DNA of 64,000 nt, taken from Hordeum vulgare subsp. vulgare. Its lineage: Eukaryota; Streptophyta; Magnoliopsida; Poales; Poaceae. The position numbers and the translations under genes were made by a program. Positions 44,131-53,902 of this stretch are shown in pieces; positions within the stretch are counted from its first letter, which is position 1, and every line of letters starts with the position of its first letter. The notes beneath the pieces are model-generated. The model searched no databases, was not told the DNA's origin, and saw only the letters and a list, made by a program, of their open reading frames with translations. Location: positions 210,750,741 through 210,814,740 of the forward strand of contig NC_058518.1 of assembly GCF_904849725.1 (NCBI RefSeq), given 5' to 3'.

Positions 44131-44580
44131 TGACACTCTCACGTAATAATGAGACGAGGCTGTATATGCCCAGGCCCCCCCGAGGACGCGGAAGGGGTCC
44201 ACCCCACGCCTAGTGGAAGACCTATGCTCCGCGTAGGGTACAGACGGAGGAAATTAACACAATCCACAAATGACTTCCGGAATTAGGCGGCTTTACCTCG
44301 GGGGTAGGCACACTCGCGAGGCCAAAGCGTCCTCGCGACCTCCCATATACACCCCCACCGTGACACTCTCACGTAATAACGAGCCGAGGCTGTATATGCC
44401 CAGGGACCCCCGACGACGCGAAAGGGGTCCACCCCAAGCCTAGTGGAAGACCTACGCTCCACGATGGGTGTAGACGGAGGCAATCAACTTAGTCCACAAA
44501 TGACTATGCCCGCAGCTGGCAAGCTAACCCATATAGTCCACCAATGACTACGCCAGCCTAGCTGCCTGACGCGGCGTTTG
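44131..44580 (+). repeat. Tandem repeat block B in RT-12 (two copies, 230 bp)
   Basis: TGACACTCTCACGTAATAA begins copies at 44131 and 44361. Both continue CGAGGCTGTATATGCCCAGG and CCTAGTGGAAGACCTA. The second is partial and runs into smaller repeats of TAGTCCACMAATGACTA (about 44490 and 44537). Confidence 0.85.
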
Positions 44581-44928
44581 CTTTCTTTTCTTGGATTTCG
44601 AACTATCTTCTACTGAACTTAAACTTGTCGATTTCAAAAGTTGGTTTTTAATTCTCTCTGCCTGACGTTCGAAAAACAAAAAGGGGGGGGGTTCCTCTCG
44701 CGCTTTCTCATTTCACTCGCTTTAAAGCCTCTTGAAGAGAGGACATTTTTGGAGATGAATACTACGCACCCCCCTAGAAGTCAAGGAGCATGAAAGCAAG
44801 GACTTGCCGCCCGAGGGGCAAACATTTTTCAGTAGTCAACCCCCGCTTAGGGGTCCAGACCGAAACTTGATACCACCACAAAGAGTCTCGGGAGGCCTCA
44901 GGGCCCCTTGACGTGATGACCAAAGGAA
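44581..44928. other. Remaining RT-12 sequence before RT-13
   Basis: No gene. A G9 run (44683-44692) and pyrimidine-rich sequence. Ends AGGAA directly before the RT-13 LTR. Confidence 0.4.
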
Positions 44929-45869
44929 TGTTGGAAATATGCCCTAGAGGCAATAATAAAATGGTTATTATCATATTTCCTTGTTCATGATAATCGTCTA
45001 CTGTTCATGCTATAATTGTATTAACAGGAAACAGTAATACATGTGTGAATAAATAGATCACAATGTGTCCCTAGCAAGCCTCTAGTTGGCTAGCTCGTTG
45101 ATAATTATATGATCATGGTTTCCTGATCATGGACATTAGATGACATTGATAATGGTATGACATCATTGGGAGAATGACGTGATGGACAAGACCCAATCCT
45201 AAGAATAGCACTAGATCGTGTTGTTCGTATGCTAAAGCTTTTCTAATGTCAAGTGTATTTTCCTTCGACTGTGAGATTGTGCAACTCGCGGATACCGTAG
45301 GAGTGCTTTGGGTGTATCAAACGTCACAACGTAACTGGGTGACTATAAAGGTGCACTACGGGTATCTCCGGAAGTGTCTGTTGGGTTGGTACGAATCATG
45401 ATCGGGATTTCTCACTCCGTGTGATGGAGAGGTATCTCTGGGCCCACTCGGTACAACATCATCATAATGAGCTCAGTGTGACTAAGTAGTTGGTCACGGG
45501 ATGATGTGCTACGGAACGAGTAAAGAGACTTACCGGTAATGTGATTGAACAAGGTATAGGTATACCGACGATCGAATCTCGGGCAAGTTCTATACCGACA
45601 GACAAAGGGAATTGTATACGGGATTGATTGAATCCTTGACATCGTGGTTCATCCGATGAGATCATCGTGGAACATGTGGGAGCCACCATGGGTATCCAGA
45701 ACCCGCTGATGGTTATTGGCTGGAGAGGTGTCTCGGTCATGTCTGCATGCCTCCCGAACCCGTAAGGTCTACACACTTAATGTTCGATGACGCTAGGGTT
45801 ATAGGGAATTGTTGTACGAGGTTACCGAAGGTTGTTCAGAGTCCCGGATGAGATCCCGAACATCACGAG
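44929..45869 (+). mobile_element. RT-13: truncated copia LTR (BARE/Angela type)
   Basis: Starts TGTTGGAAATATGCCCTAG on the plus strand and follows the RT-7 LTR for about 940 of 1731 bases, stopping near CCCGAACATCACGA. The promoter half and the rest of the element are missing. The two minus-strand frames at 45412-45776 are shadows. Confidence 0.9.
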
Positions 45870-45930
45870 AGCTTCTAGGGACTAACTGATGCTTCTAGGG
45901 ACCACTTAGATAGTTGTGTCGGTTGTGTTT
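45870..45930. other. Rearrangement junction with duplicated filler
   Basis: GCTTCTAGGGACTAACTGAT is followed at once by GCTTCTAGGGACCACTTAG, a 20-base-period imperfect duplication at the join of RT-13 and RT-14. Such short templated duplications are typical of end-joining repair. Confidence 0.6.
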
Positions 45931-47040
45931 TGAAGGAATGATTTGTTGAAGAAGCTAGGGAATTATTGAGTAATATATTGAAGAATCATAATGAATCGAC
46001 ACTTCCTCAAACGCCACCTAAACCCACTCCAAATAAGAGAGGTATATTATTCCTTAGTCCTGAAACTATGCAACATGCAAAGAAATGTATGAAGGAAAAA
46101 AGACATTAAAGATGAAGATGTTAAGCATTTACAACCTATCGAAGAAATACATGGCCTCAAAATACCACCATAAATGGTGGAGTTAAATTCTCTTCTAAAG
46201 TTTGATGGAGGTGACATTCCTTAGAATAAACATCCTAGTTAATGCTTATACGAGTTTGGTTATTATATTATAAAGCAAGATCATTTCAACTCCTATGTTA
46301 AGAAACAATTGAAACAGAACTTTGATATGATTGATCGCTTATGTGACTTGTTATTTAGAATCACCTAGAACTTGAACAAGTGGTTCTATGGCTCAAGATG
46401 TAAGAGGTGTAGGAAAACATGCTTCTATGGTTCAAACTCAACTAGAACAAGTTGCTAAATCTCAAAGCGAGCTACTTCATGAAATGAATAATAATATGAA
46501 TGATCATGATCTTAGAGTAAATACTACAGGAGGAACAATGGATCAAGATCTACTATATCTAGTAGGTCATCCTAAAAGAATTGAACAAGATCCACAAAGA
46601 ATTAATTATGCACATAGTCCTTATATGAAGAAAATTAAAAACAAAAATGATAGGACCCCGCATACTTCTAGTGAACCTGAAGTAGAAAAACCTTCTCCTA
46701 ATGCTAATGATATCACTACCTCTCATGATGAAACTTAATCTGATTGTAAACATTCACCTAGTGATAATGAAATTGGTAATGATGATCCTCATGTAGCTGC
46801 TCAACCTGAAAATGATAAAGAACCAGATAATGATGTTGAGATAAACCTTCTATTGATCTTGATAACCCACAACCTAAGAATAAATGTTATGATAAAAGAG
46901 ACTTTGTTGCTAGAAAGCATGGCAAAGAAAGAGAGACATGGGTTCAAAAACCCATGCCGTATCCACCCATACCAACTTCACTGAAATGCTTACGCTAGTC
47001 TTTTTGCGTACTCATTTAACTGATATTTTACATTTTAAAG
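45930..47040 (+). pseudogene. RT-14 gag, decayed
   Basis: Athila-type gag remnant. Readable pieces include an ELLKKLGNY-like start near 45945 and a 116-codon frame (46388-46738) with GKHASMVQTQLEQVAKSQSE, followed by Asn/Asp-rich sequence. It ends with a KHGKERETWVQKPMPYPPIP-like segment near 46910-46970, the usual link to the protease. Stops at several points. Confidence 0.65.
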
Positions 47041-47697
47041 ATGGCCCCTTACGCTAAGTACATGAAAGACATAATCACTAAAAGAAGTCAAAACAAAACA
47101 AAAATACCTGCATCTGAAATCTCTACTATGCTTGCTAATTATTCTTTTAAGAATGGAGTACCTAAAAAACTAGGAGATCGAGGAATACCAACTATACCAT
47201 GCTCCATCAAAAGTAACTATGTGAAAACTACTTTATATGATCTAGGAGCTTGTGATAGTGTTATGCCTTTCTCTTTATACAAAAGACTTGACTTGAATAA
47301 ACTCACACCTAGTAAAATTTCGTTGCAAAAGGCTGAAAAATCAACTACTATACCTATCGGTATTTGTGAGGATGTACCCATTGTTGTTGCAAACGTTACT
47401 ATCTTGACAAACTTTATTATACTTGATATGCCCAAGAACGACAACATGTGAGTTATCCTTGGTAGACCTTTCTTAAATACTGCAGTGGCTATTATTGATT
47501 GCAAAAAAAGCAAGGTCACTTTTCATGTCAATAGTAAAGAACAAACGATGCATTTTCCGAGGAAACAATTTCAAGTGAATGGTGTTAATGTTATTGAAAA
47601 AACACCAACTACCACCAATGCAAGTTTTCAACTACCTCTACCTACTGCCAAAAATAAATATGAGATACTTATTGTTGGGGATATGCACATCCCCATT
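47041..47697 (+). pseudogene. RT-14 aspartic protease
   Basis: Frame 47041-47451: APYAKYMKDIITKRSQNKTK, GVPKKLGDRGIPTIPCSI, then the active-site loop TTLYDLGACDSVMPFSLYKR with D-L-G-A, and IPIGICEDVPIVVANVTILT. A stop (TGA near 47449) is followed in the same phase by VILGRPFLNTAVAIIDCKKS to 47697. This is a near-complete Athila retropepsin broken by one stop. It would cleave the gag precursor. The end of the frame (MHIPI then TAG) is probably the original end of the shortened gag-protease protein. Confidence 0.82.
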
Positions 47698-48484
47698 TAG
47701 AAAAGTTAGTGTTTTACGGAAATTCTTCGAATTCAGGCTAATTGCAAGTGGTTGTTAATAAGACTTGATCAACGTTGTTAATGAATCATTTCAAGAGGCA
47801 CGAGGTCGATGAATTCAGTAGACACAACTCTCTGTACCCATTTTATTCTTCCTTATATATTTAGTTAAATATAATAAATGTCAAGTTTATCCAGTTTTTT
47901 GATTTCTGATTGCAATAAATGTGCCCAAAAATAGAAGTCCTCCAAATGACCTAAAATGTTCACACGATTTTTTCCTTAATATTTTAGAATATCTCGCACT
48001 AAAAACACTTTAGGGGGTATCATTGGTGGCCACTAGGCACCAGGGCGCGCCACCCCTCTCACGCACCCTAGTGGGTGGTGGGCCCTTGGGTACACCCGCA
48101 CTTATCCCTTCAGCTCACTTCGTCACTCCCATCCAAAAAAAATCCATGTATCTCCCTCTCTACCGTATTCTTGCTCTCAAACCCAAGGATTTCGATCTCT
48201 TTACTCGAAACTACGTTTTTGAAACTATTTTGGGGGATTGATCCTCGGTATGTAACTCCCCCACTCCTCCAATTAGTTTTTGCTTTATTGGTTTATCTTA
48301 GAAGTAATAAAGTACTCTAGGTACATCTGTAGAAGAGCTTGCATGTTGAATTCCTGAATTTCCAAGTAGTTTGGATGCTTGTTTTAGGCTCCAGGCATCC
48401 TTATGAGTAGTTGCTATCATTCCTCAACTGTCTTGTTAACTTTATTTTGTGACCCAAATTTTTCAGAAATTTGTTCTTGGAAAA
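47698..48484. other. RT-14 spacer with LTR-like GC-rich core
   Basis: No gene. The 26 bases at 48031-48056 (CACTAGGCACCAGGGCGCGC then CACCCC) match the element's own LTR at 51736-51761 with two mismatches. A CTCTACCGTATTCTTGCTC-like transcription-leader look follows. Confidence 0.5.
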
Positions 48485-49465
48485 ATGAACCTCTTCAAGA
48501 GGAGTTCATCCAAGAAGAATGCCAAAGGCGGTTGTTGGTGAATTATCTGCTGCTGGATTCACCACCTAGTGATTAACGGAGATCCGACCGTCTGAATGGC
48601 TACACGTTCCCTTCATGGAACAAGCCAGATTCCACCATGAGTTTCTGCAATCCGTGGAAAATGCTGGGTTGACCAACTTCATCGCTGATGAGTGTGACCA
48701 ATACCATACCTCATTAATTCCTTTGTTCGAAATTTTTATTTTCTAAGTAGGCATGATCCACCTTAAGTTTAGTTTAATCTATATGCTGAAACCTGCCAAA
48801 TGCCGCTTACTGAATTCTGTGAGATATGTTTAATTCCCTCTCACGGGGAGTTAAGAGAACAAAAGCCGGCTGAGTTTGAGGATTTCCTTCTCACTTTATC
48901 AGCCGATGAGGGAATAGGCATGTCAAAAACCACTACCACTGGCCTATAGTTTCCTTCGGTGTATTACTTTGCTTTATTTTTCATGAAGTGTTCAACTACT
49001 AGGGAGCAGGGTAGTATACTCAGCGCCGCTGACCTTGCCATTGTACGTAGAGCACTCCATAACGATCACACCTTTAATTTGGGAGCTATCATTGCTCGTT
49101 GTTTACACACTAACAGAGCTAAGGGTAAAATTCACGGTGGTACTTATGGCACTCACTTAGCGAAACGCTTTAACATTCCATTTCATCATGATGACTATCT
49201 TTTACCACGAGTTTATCTAGACCATCACTCTATGGTGAATCACCACTTTACTGAGAGTGATGATTCTCTAGATAACATTCGTTATAACTGGGTTTTTAGT
49301 GATGTTACCCGTGATATTATTTCGTTGCCTGCACCTAGCTTGTTTGATTCGATTTGCATGAACCGATACATGATCATGCCTGATGACCTTGTTTCTTATC
49401 AGAATGCTCAGGTAGCGGCTGAGCAGGAGCCCCAGGAGTGGGACTCTCTGGTGCCACCACCCTAA
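48485..49465 (+). pseudogene. RT-14 accessory ORF (Athila ORF1-like)
   Basis: A start MNLFKRSSSKKNAKGG (48485) leads, through frame breaks, to LTNFIADECDQYHTSLIPLF (about 48670) and then a 168-codon open frame (48959-49465). That frame reads YYFALFFMKCSTTREQGSIL, AADLAIVRRALHNDHTFNLG, AIIARCLHTNRAKGKIHGGT and LPAPSLFDSICMNRYM. The order and the AxIVARRLHxNR-type core match the protein carried by many Triticeae Athila-like elements between the gag-pol region and the 3' LTR (compare Pfam ATHILA ORF-1). Its function is unknown. Confidence 0.6.
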
Positions 49466-51483
49466 CACTTCGACATGAGGCCAGGCGGCTACTACGGGTG
49501 GTGATTACCAAGCTAGGACAAAAGCCTAATCTTGGGGGACTACGTATTTCCACCGACTTTACATTCATGCTTACGTATTCTAGTTACCGGTGTTCACACT
49601 CTTGCATTGTATAATCCATGTTAGATTTAGTTTTCTCGCCTTCTTCTTGTGTGTTTGAAAAAACTTGCAGAAAAAAAGATCTCTCTTTTCTTCTTTTACA
49701 TGAAGGTAGCTTTCCCGTGTAAATAGTTTTTCTCGTTTTCGTTTCCCCTTATTTAATTTCCTTTCTTCTATAAAAACTGAAACTCCAAAAATATTTTAGT
49801 GTGTTCCTGTGAATTTATTTTCCCTTCATTGAGTTATACCCAATGGGAAGACCCCGATGAAATGTTGAGTGGCTCTCATCTGCATTGTTATTGATCTATT
49901 AAAGAGCCCATACTACCTTTTCCATTCCATTTGAAAAAAATGTTGCAGATTTCAGCTTAGTCCATGGCACTCTTACACTATTATTATTTCCATATTGTTC
50001 GGTCATGCAAGTGAAAGTCCATAATGTTGACACTTTACGAAGTAACTGTGGCAGAGAGAACGGGGTATGAACGTAACTTGTTTTTGTTTTTGTAAATATG
50101 TTTAGACCAGTATCCATCTTTTAGCGTATTATGACCAAACATGTTGGCAATGTCAATTAGAGATTATAGATATTCATGCTATGCTTAAGTAGCTAGGAAT
50201 CAGTAATGATTTATCTTGGATGTCAACATGCATTAGAATGATTTTGATCTAGTATGATTATATGGTATCCTCCTCTACATGTTTGAGCGGCTTGACTTGG
50301 CACATGTTCACGTATGTAGTTCAATCAAAACCAACATAGCCTCCATGATATTTATGTTCATGGTGTTTATATCCTACTCATGCTAGTATGCAATGATAAT
50401 TATTCATAAGCATGTTCATGACCATCTTTGCTCTCTAGCTGGTCGCTTCCCAACCTGTTTGCTAGCCTTCGCGTGTACTAAGCAGGATTACTGCTTGTTC
50501 ATCAAAATCCTTGAAACAAAGTTATTCCACATGAGGCCACTATATTTAGCTATATGTGGTATTACCATGTCATTCGAAGTAAATTTTGCATGTGCCACCT
50601 CTAATACTTCTAATGAATTTCTCTTTTGTGTGCCTAGACCGATCATGGAGCAAAAGGCGACCGTCGGTATCTTCCATGCTAAGCAGGTTATTCTCATTAT
50701 GAGTGTTTATTCTTTCGTCTTTGCACAAGAGGGGCTGGTAAAAAGGGACTCCCAATCCCGAAATCATAAATCGAAATAATTAAAAAAACTCCCGTGGATT
50801 CGTCTAGCCGTGGAGTGTGTTTGTTGGTGGAGGGGGAGGAAACCTTTAGTTTTACCACTTGGGAACTGCCGCTAATGTTTTTAGCATGGAAGATACCGAT
50901 AACTCTTGTTCGTCGCGTTCACGGGAAGGGTGTACCTCCCAATATAATTTATCTCTAATTTTCACTCTGAGCTCTTGCACTACTACAAATCCCTGCTTTC
51001 CTCTGCGAAGAGACTTTCTATTTACTTTCATGTTATCTTATTTTTACTTTGAGTCATCTTCTTCTGAAATAAGTAGCAAACCTACTTTGTGTCTAGTTAG
51101 ACGGTGTTTGCAGCATGAATGGATCTCTTCTACCATGAATTACGTTTTTTGTCACTGCTTGAACTTCGGAGGCACTCTGCATTTATGTTTTGCGGTCTGA
51201 AAAAGGGCTAGTGAGATACCATTGTTGTCATATTATATCATGATTGTTTTGACCATGTGCTAGCGTTTAAGTTTTCTTATTGTTGCTCGCTAGTTGATTA
51301 TGACATTGATATGAGCTAATATAGTTTCAAAAGGTTATTGCCGATATGATTAGTCATGATTTAGGATGAAAACATGGGTACTCTCTAAGCATGTATATGT
51401 AAACAAGAACATAAGAGTTCATAAAAGTTTTCCTTTATCACTTTCAGTTTGTTGACTGAATTGCTTGAGAACAAGCAATGGGT
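49466..51483. other. Untranslated 3' region of RT-14
   Basis: About 2 kb without a supported gene. A degenerate purine motif CTAATCTTGGGGGACTACG lies at 49529-49547. The 128-codon frame 50393-50779 shows no domain and sits in sequence of non-coding composition. Confidence 0.6.
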
Positions 51484-51498
51484 TAAGCTTGGGGGAGT
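51484..51498 (+). other. Polypurine tract of RT-14
   Basis: TAAGCTTGGGGGAGT before the LTR start TGATAGGTCTCC. Confidence 0.75.
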
Positions 51499-52905
51499 TG
51501 ATAGGTCTCCATCGTATCTACTTTTCCTAAAACTTTTGATCTTGTTTTGGACTCTCATTTGAATGATTAGAATGAAACTAACCCGTACTGACTCTGTTTT
51601 CTAGAGAATTACCATGGTGTTATTTTTTTCTGCAGAATAAAAGTTCTCGGAATTTAGCAAAACTTTCAGGTGATTTGTTTTGCAACAAAAGAAAAACAAT
51701 GGAACCATAGACTCGCTGGAGGGGGGCGAGGCACCCACTAGGCACCAGGGTGTGCCACCCCCCTCGCGCAGCCTGGTGCCTATCGAGGACCACGGGGATC
51801 CGCAAACCCTAATTCCATTGCCATAAAATCCTATTTTCAGAGAAAAAAAGAGAGGAAGTTTCACATCGGTTCATGATACGAAGCCGCCGCCACCTCCTGT
51901 TCGTTATTGGGAGGCCAAATCTGGAGTCCGTTTGGGGCTCAGGAGAGGGGAATCTTCGGTCTTCGTCATCACCAACTCTCCTTCAACGCCAAATCCATGA
52001 TACTCTCCATCGGGAGTGAATAATCCCTTCGTAGGCTTGCTGGTCGGTGAAGAGCTGGATGAGATTCATCATGTAACCGAGTTATTTTTGTTAGGGCTTG
52101 ACCTCTAGTATCCACTATGTTCGGAGATTGATGTTGCTATGACTTTGGCATTCATAATGCTTGTCACTAGGGCCCGAGTGCCATGATTTCAAATCTGAAC
52201 CGTTTATGTTTTCACGATTATATCTATGTTCTTGATCCAATCTAGCAAGTTATATGCACCTACTATGTGTTAGGATCTGCATACCCGAAAGTGAAAATAA
52301 TTATTATTGTTTCCGGTGATTACCGTAGTATGAGGAGTTCAGCAATTCAGTACGTGTTAGTGCTTTGTTATGGTTCTCTATTAAAAGGAGGCCTTAATAT
52401 CCCTTAGTTTCCTTATGTACTCCGTTGCCATAGGAGGGTAGGACAAAAGATGGCATGCAAGTTCTTCTCCATAAGCACATATGACTATTTACAGGATACA
52501 TGCCTACATTATATCGATGAACCGGAGCTAGTCCTGTGTCGCCCTATGTTATAACTAATACATGATGAATATTATCCAGCAATATATCCGATCCAGTGCC
52601 TACGAGATTTCCACACATTTTTCTTGCTAAGTTACTACTATTGGTACTGCTGTTACAACTGGTACAAAACTGCTATCACTATTACGTTACTATAGCTACT
52701 ATTACGACTGCTATCAAAACTATCATATTACTCTGCTACTGATCACTGTGATGTAGATACTAAATCTCCAATTGTGGTTAAATTGATAACTCAGTAGCTA
52801 ATACCTACAAATATTCTTTGGCTCCCCTTGTGTCGAATCTAAGAATTTGAGTTGAATACTCTACCCTCGAAAACTATTGGGATCCTATATACTTGTGGGT
52901 TATCA
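51499..52905 (+). repeat. 3' LTR of RT-14 (1407 bp)
   Basis: TGATAGGTCTCCATCG … CTTGTGGGTTATCA. The right end and the degenerate ACTATTAC/CTGCTATC tract (about 52620-52750) are typical of Triticeae Athila-like LTRs. A weak TATA-like CCATAAAATCC is near 51820. Confidence 0.85.
52620..52750. repeat. Degenerate trinucleotide tract in the RT-14 LTR
   Basis: Imperfect repeats of ACT/ATT/CTG words (TTACTACTATTGGTACTGCT, then GCTATCACTATTACGTTACT). Confidence 0.6.
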
Positions 52906-53442
52906 TGAACTACTCTCACATCACCATGGGAGTAGCAAGCATGATTAGAGGCCGTCTAATCGATCCCTCCTCCGGAAGGGCACCACAAGAGGGCTTTCGA
53001 TGGGCACATTAAGAAATATAGACTTACAATAGTGAAAAAACTGTTCCGGGAGGCTCTCTAGGTTTTCGGAATATTTGTGAAGAATAGGGCTAGGAGAGCT
53101 AGGACGTGGCCCCAATCCATCAAGGCGTTGACCCCCATTGGGCGTGCTCTATTGGCTTGGCAACACCTCGTGTGCCCTCCAGTCTTCCTCCAAAGCATCT
53201 GAGTCTACTTTTTGTCAAGAAAAATCATAAAAGAAGTTTTGGGTTATTTGGACTTCATTTCGTATAGTATTCCTGAAAGGCCAAAAACATGCAGAAAACA
53301 ACAAGTGGAAGTTGGCACTTAGTTTTTAGGTTAGTACTCGAAAATAATATAAAACAACAAGTAATTTCTTAAAAAGTATCCTAAAATGACAATACAATAT
53401 CATGGAACAATAAAACATTATAGATACATTGGAGACGTATCA
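52906..53442 (-). repeat. 3' LTR of RT-15, first 537 bases
   Basis: The minus strand starts TGATACGTCTCCAATGTATC. It breaks off exactly at the end of the RT-14 LTR, as expected if RT-14 inserted here. Confidence 0.75.
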
Positions 53443-53902
53443 GCATCCCCAAGCTTATTTCATGCACATCCTCTAGTACGTAAATGATAAAATATAATTA
53501 TTGATGTGACATGCTACCCAACATGTAACTTTTTTGAGGTATGATCATTGAGGAACAATGAATCCACAAACAACAACATAGTTATACCCATAAACTTAAG
53601 TAACACAGTCATCAACTTTCAAAATATACGATCCTTAAAGAATTTTTACCCATTGACTTTATGATATTAGCATGGCATGGCTCCATCTTCACCACATAAA
53701 TACAAATATCAAGCACCATGGTTTTAACACAAGCAATTGCATCATACTTTTTAAGGCGCTTCATCATTTTATACCTCACTCAATACATGAGCGTGAACCA
53801 TGGACATAGAATATAGGTGGAATAGAATATTTTGTTAGGTTTCAATGAGGTAAAAGTGGAGAAGATAGTATCCCATCAACTAGGCGGATCAACGGTCCAT
53901 GG
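52906..53902 (-). mobile_element. RT-15: Athila-type gypsy, 3' end
   Basis: Minus strand: about 460 bases of 3' untranslated sequence (53458-53902), polypurine tract TAAGCTTGGGGATGC (53443-53457) and 537 bases of LTR. Cut by RT-14 on the left and by RT-16 on the right (flank CATGG at 53898-53902). No genes. Confidence 0.75.

Larger units (their letters stand above)
40948..44928 (+). mobile_element. RT-12: Tat/Retand-type gypsy, 5' part
   Basis: A 5' LTR, a primer-like site, a decayed gag-like region and two blocks of tandem repeats. Ends at RT-13. Pol is absent from the window: deleted or beyond the rearranged junction at 45870. Confidence 0.65.
45930..52905 (+). mobile_element. RT-14: Athila-type gypsy without pol, 5' truncated
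   Basis: Gag, protease, an accessory ORF, a long 3' untranslated region, polypurine tract and 3' LTR. No RT, RNase H or integrase between the protease (ends 47697) and the accessory ORF. It lies against the RT-15 LTR, in which it was probably inserted; the 5' LTR was lost at the 45870 junction. Confidence 0.8.

Noticed and set aside
50393..50779. 128-codon plus frame
   Set aside because: Lies in the untranslated 3' part of RT-14; no domain and a competing minus frame.
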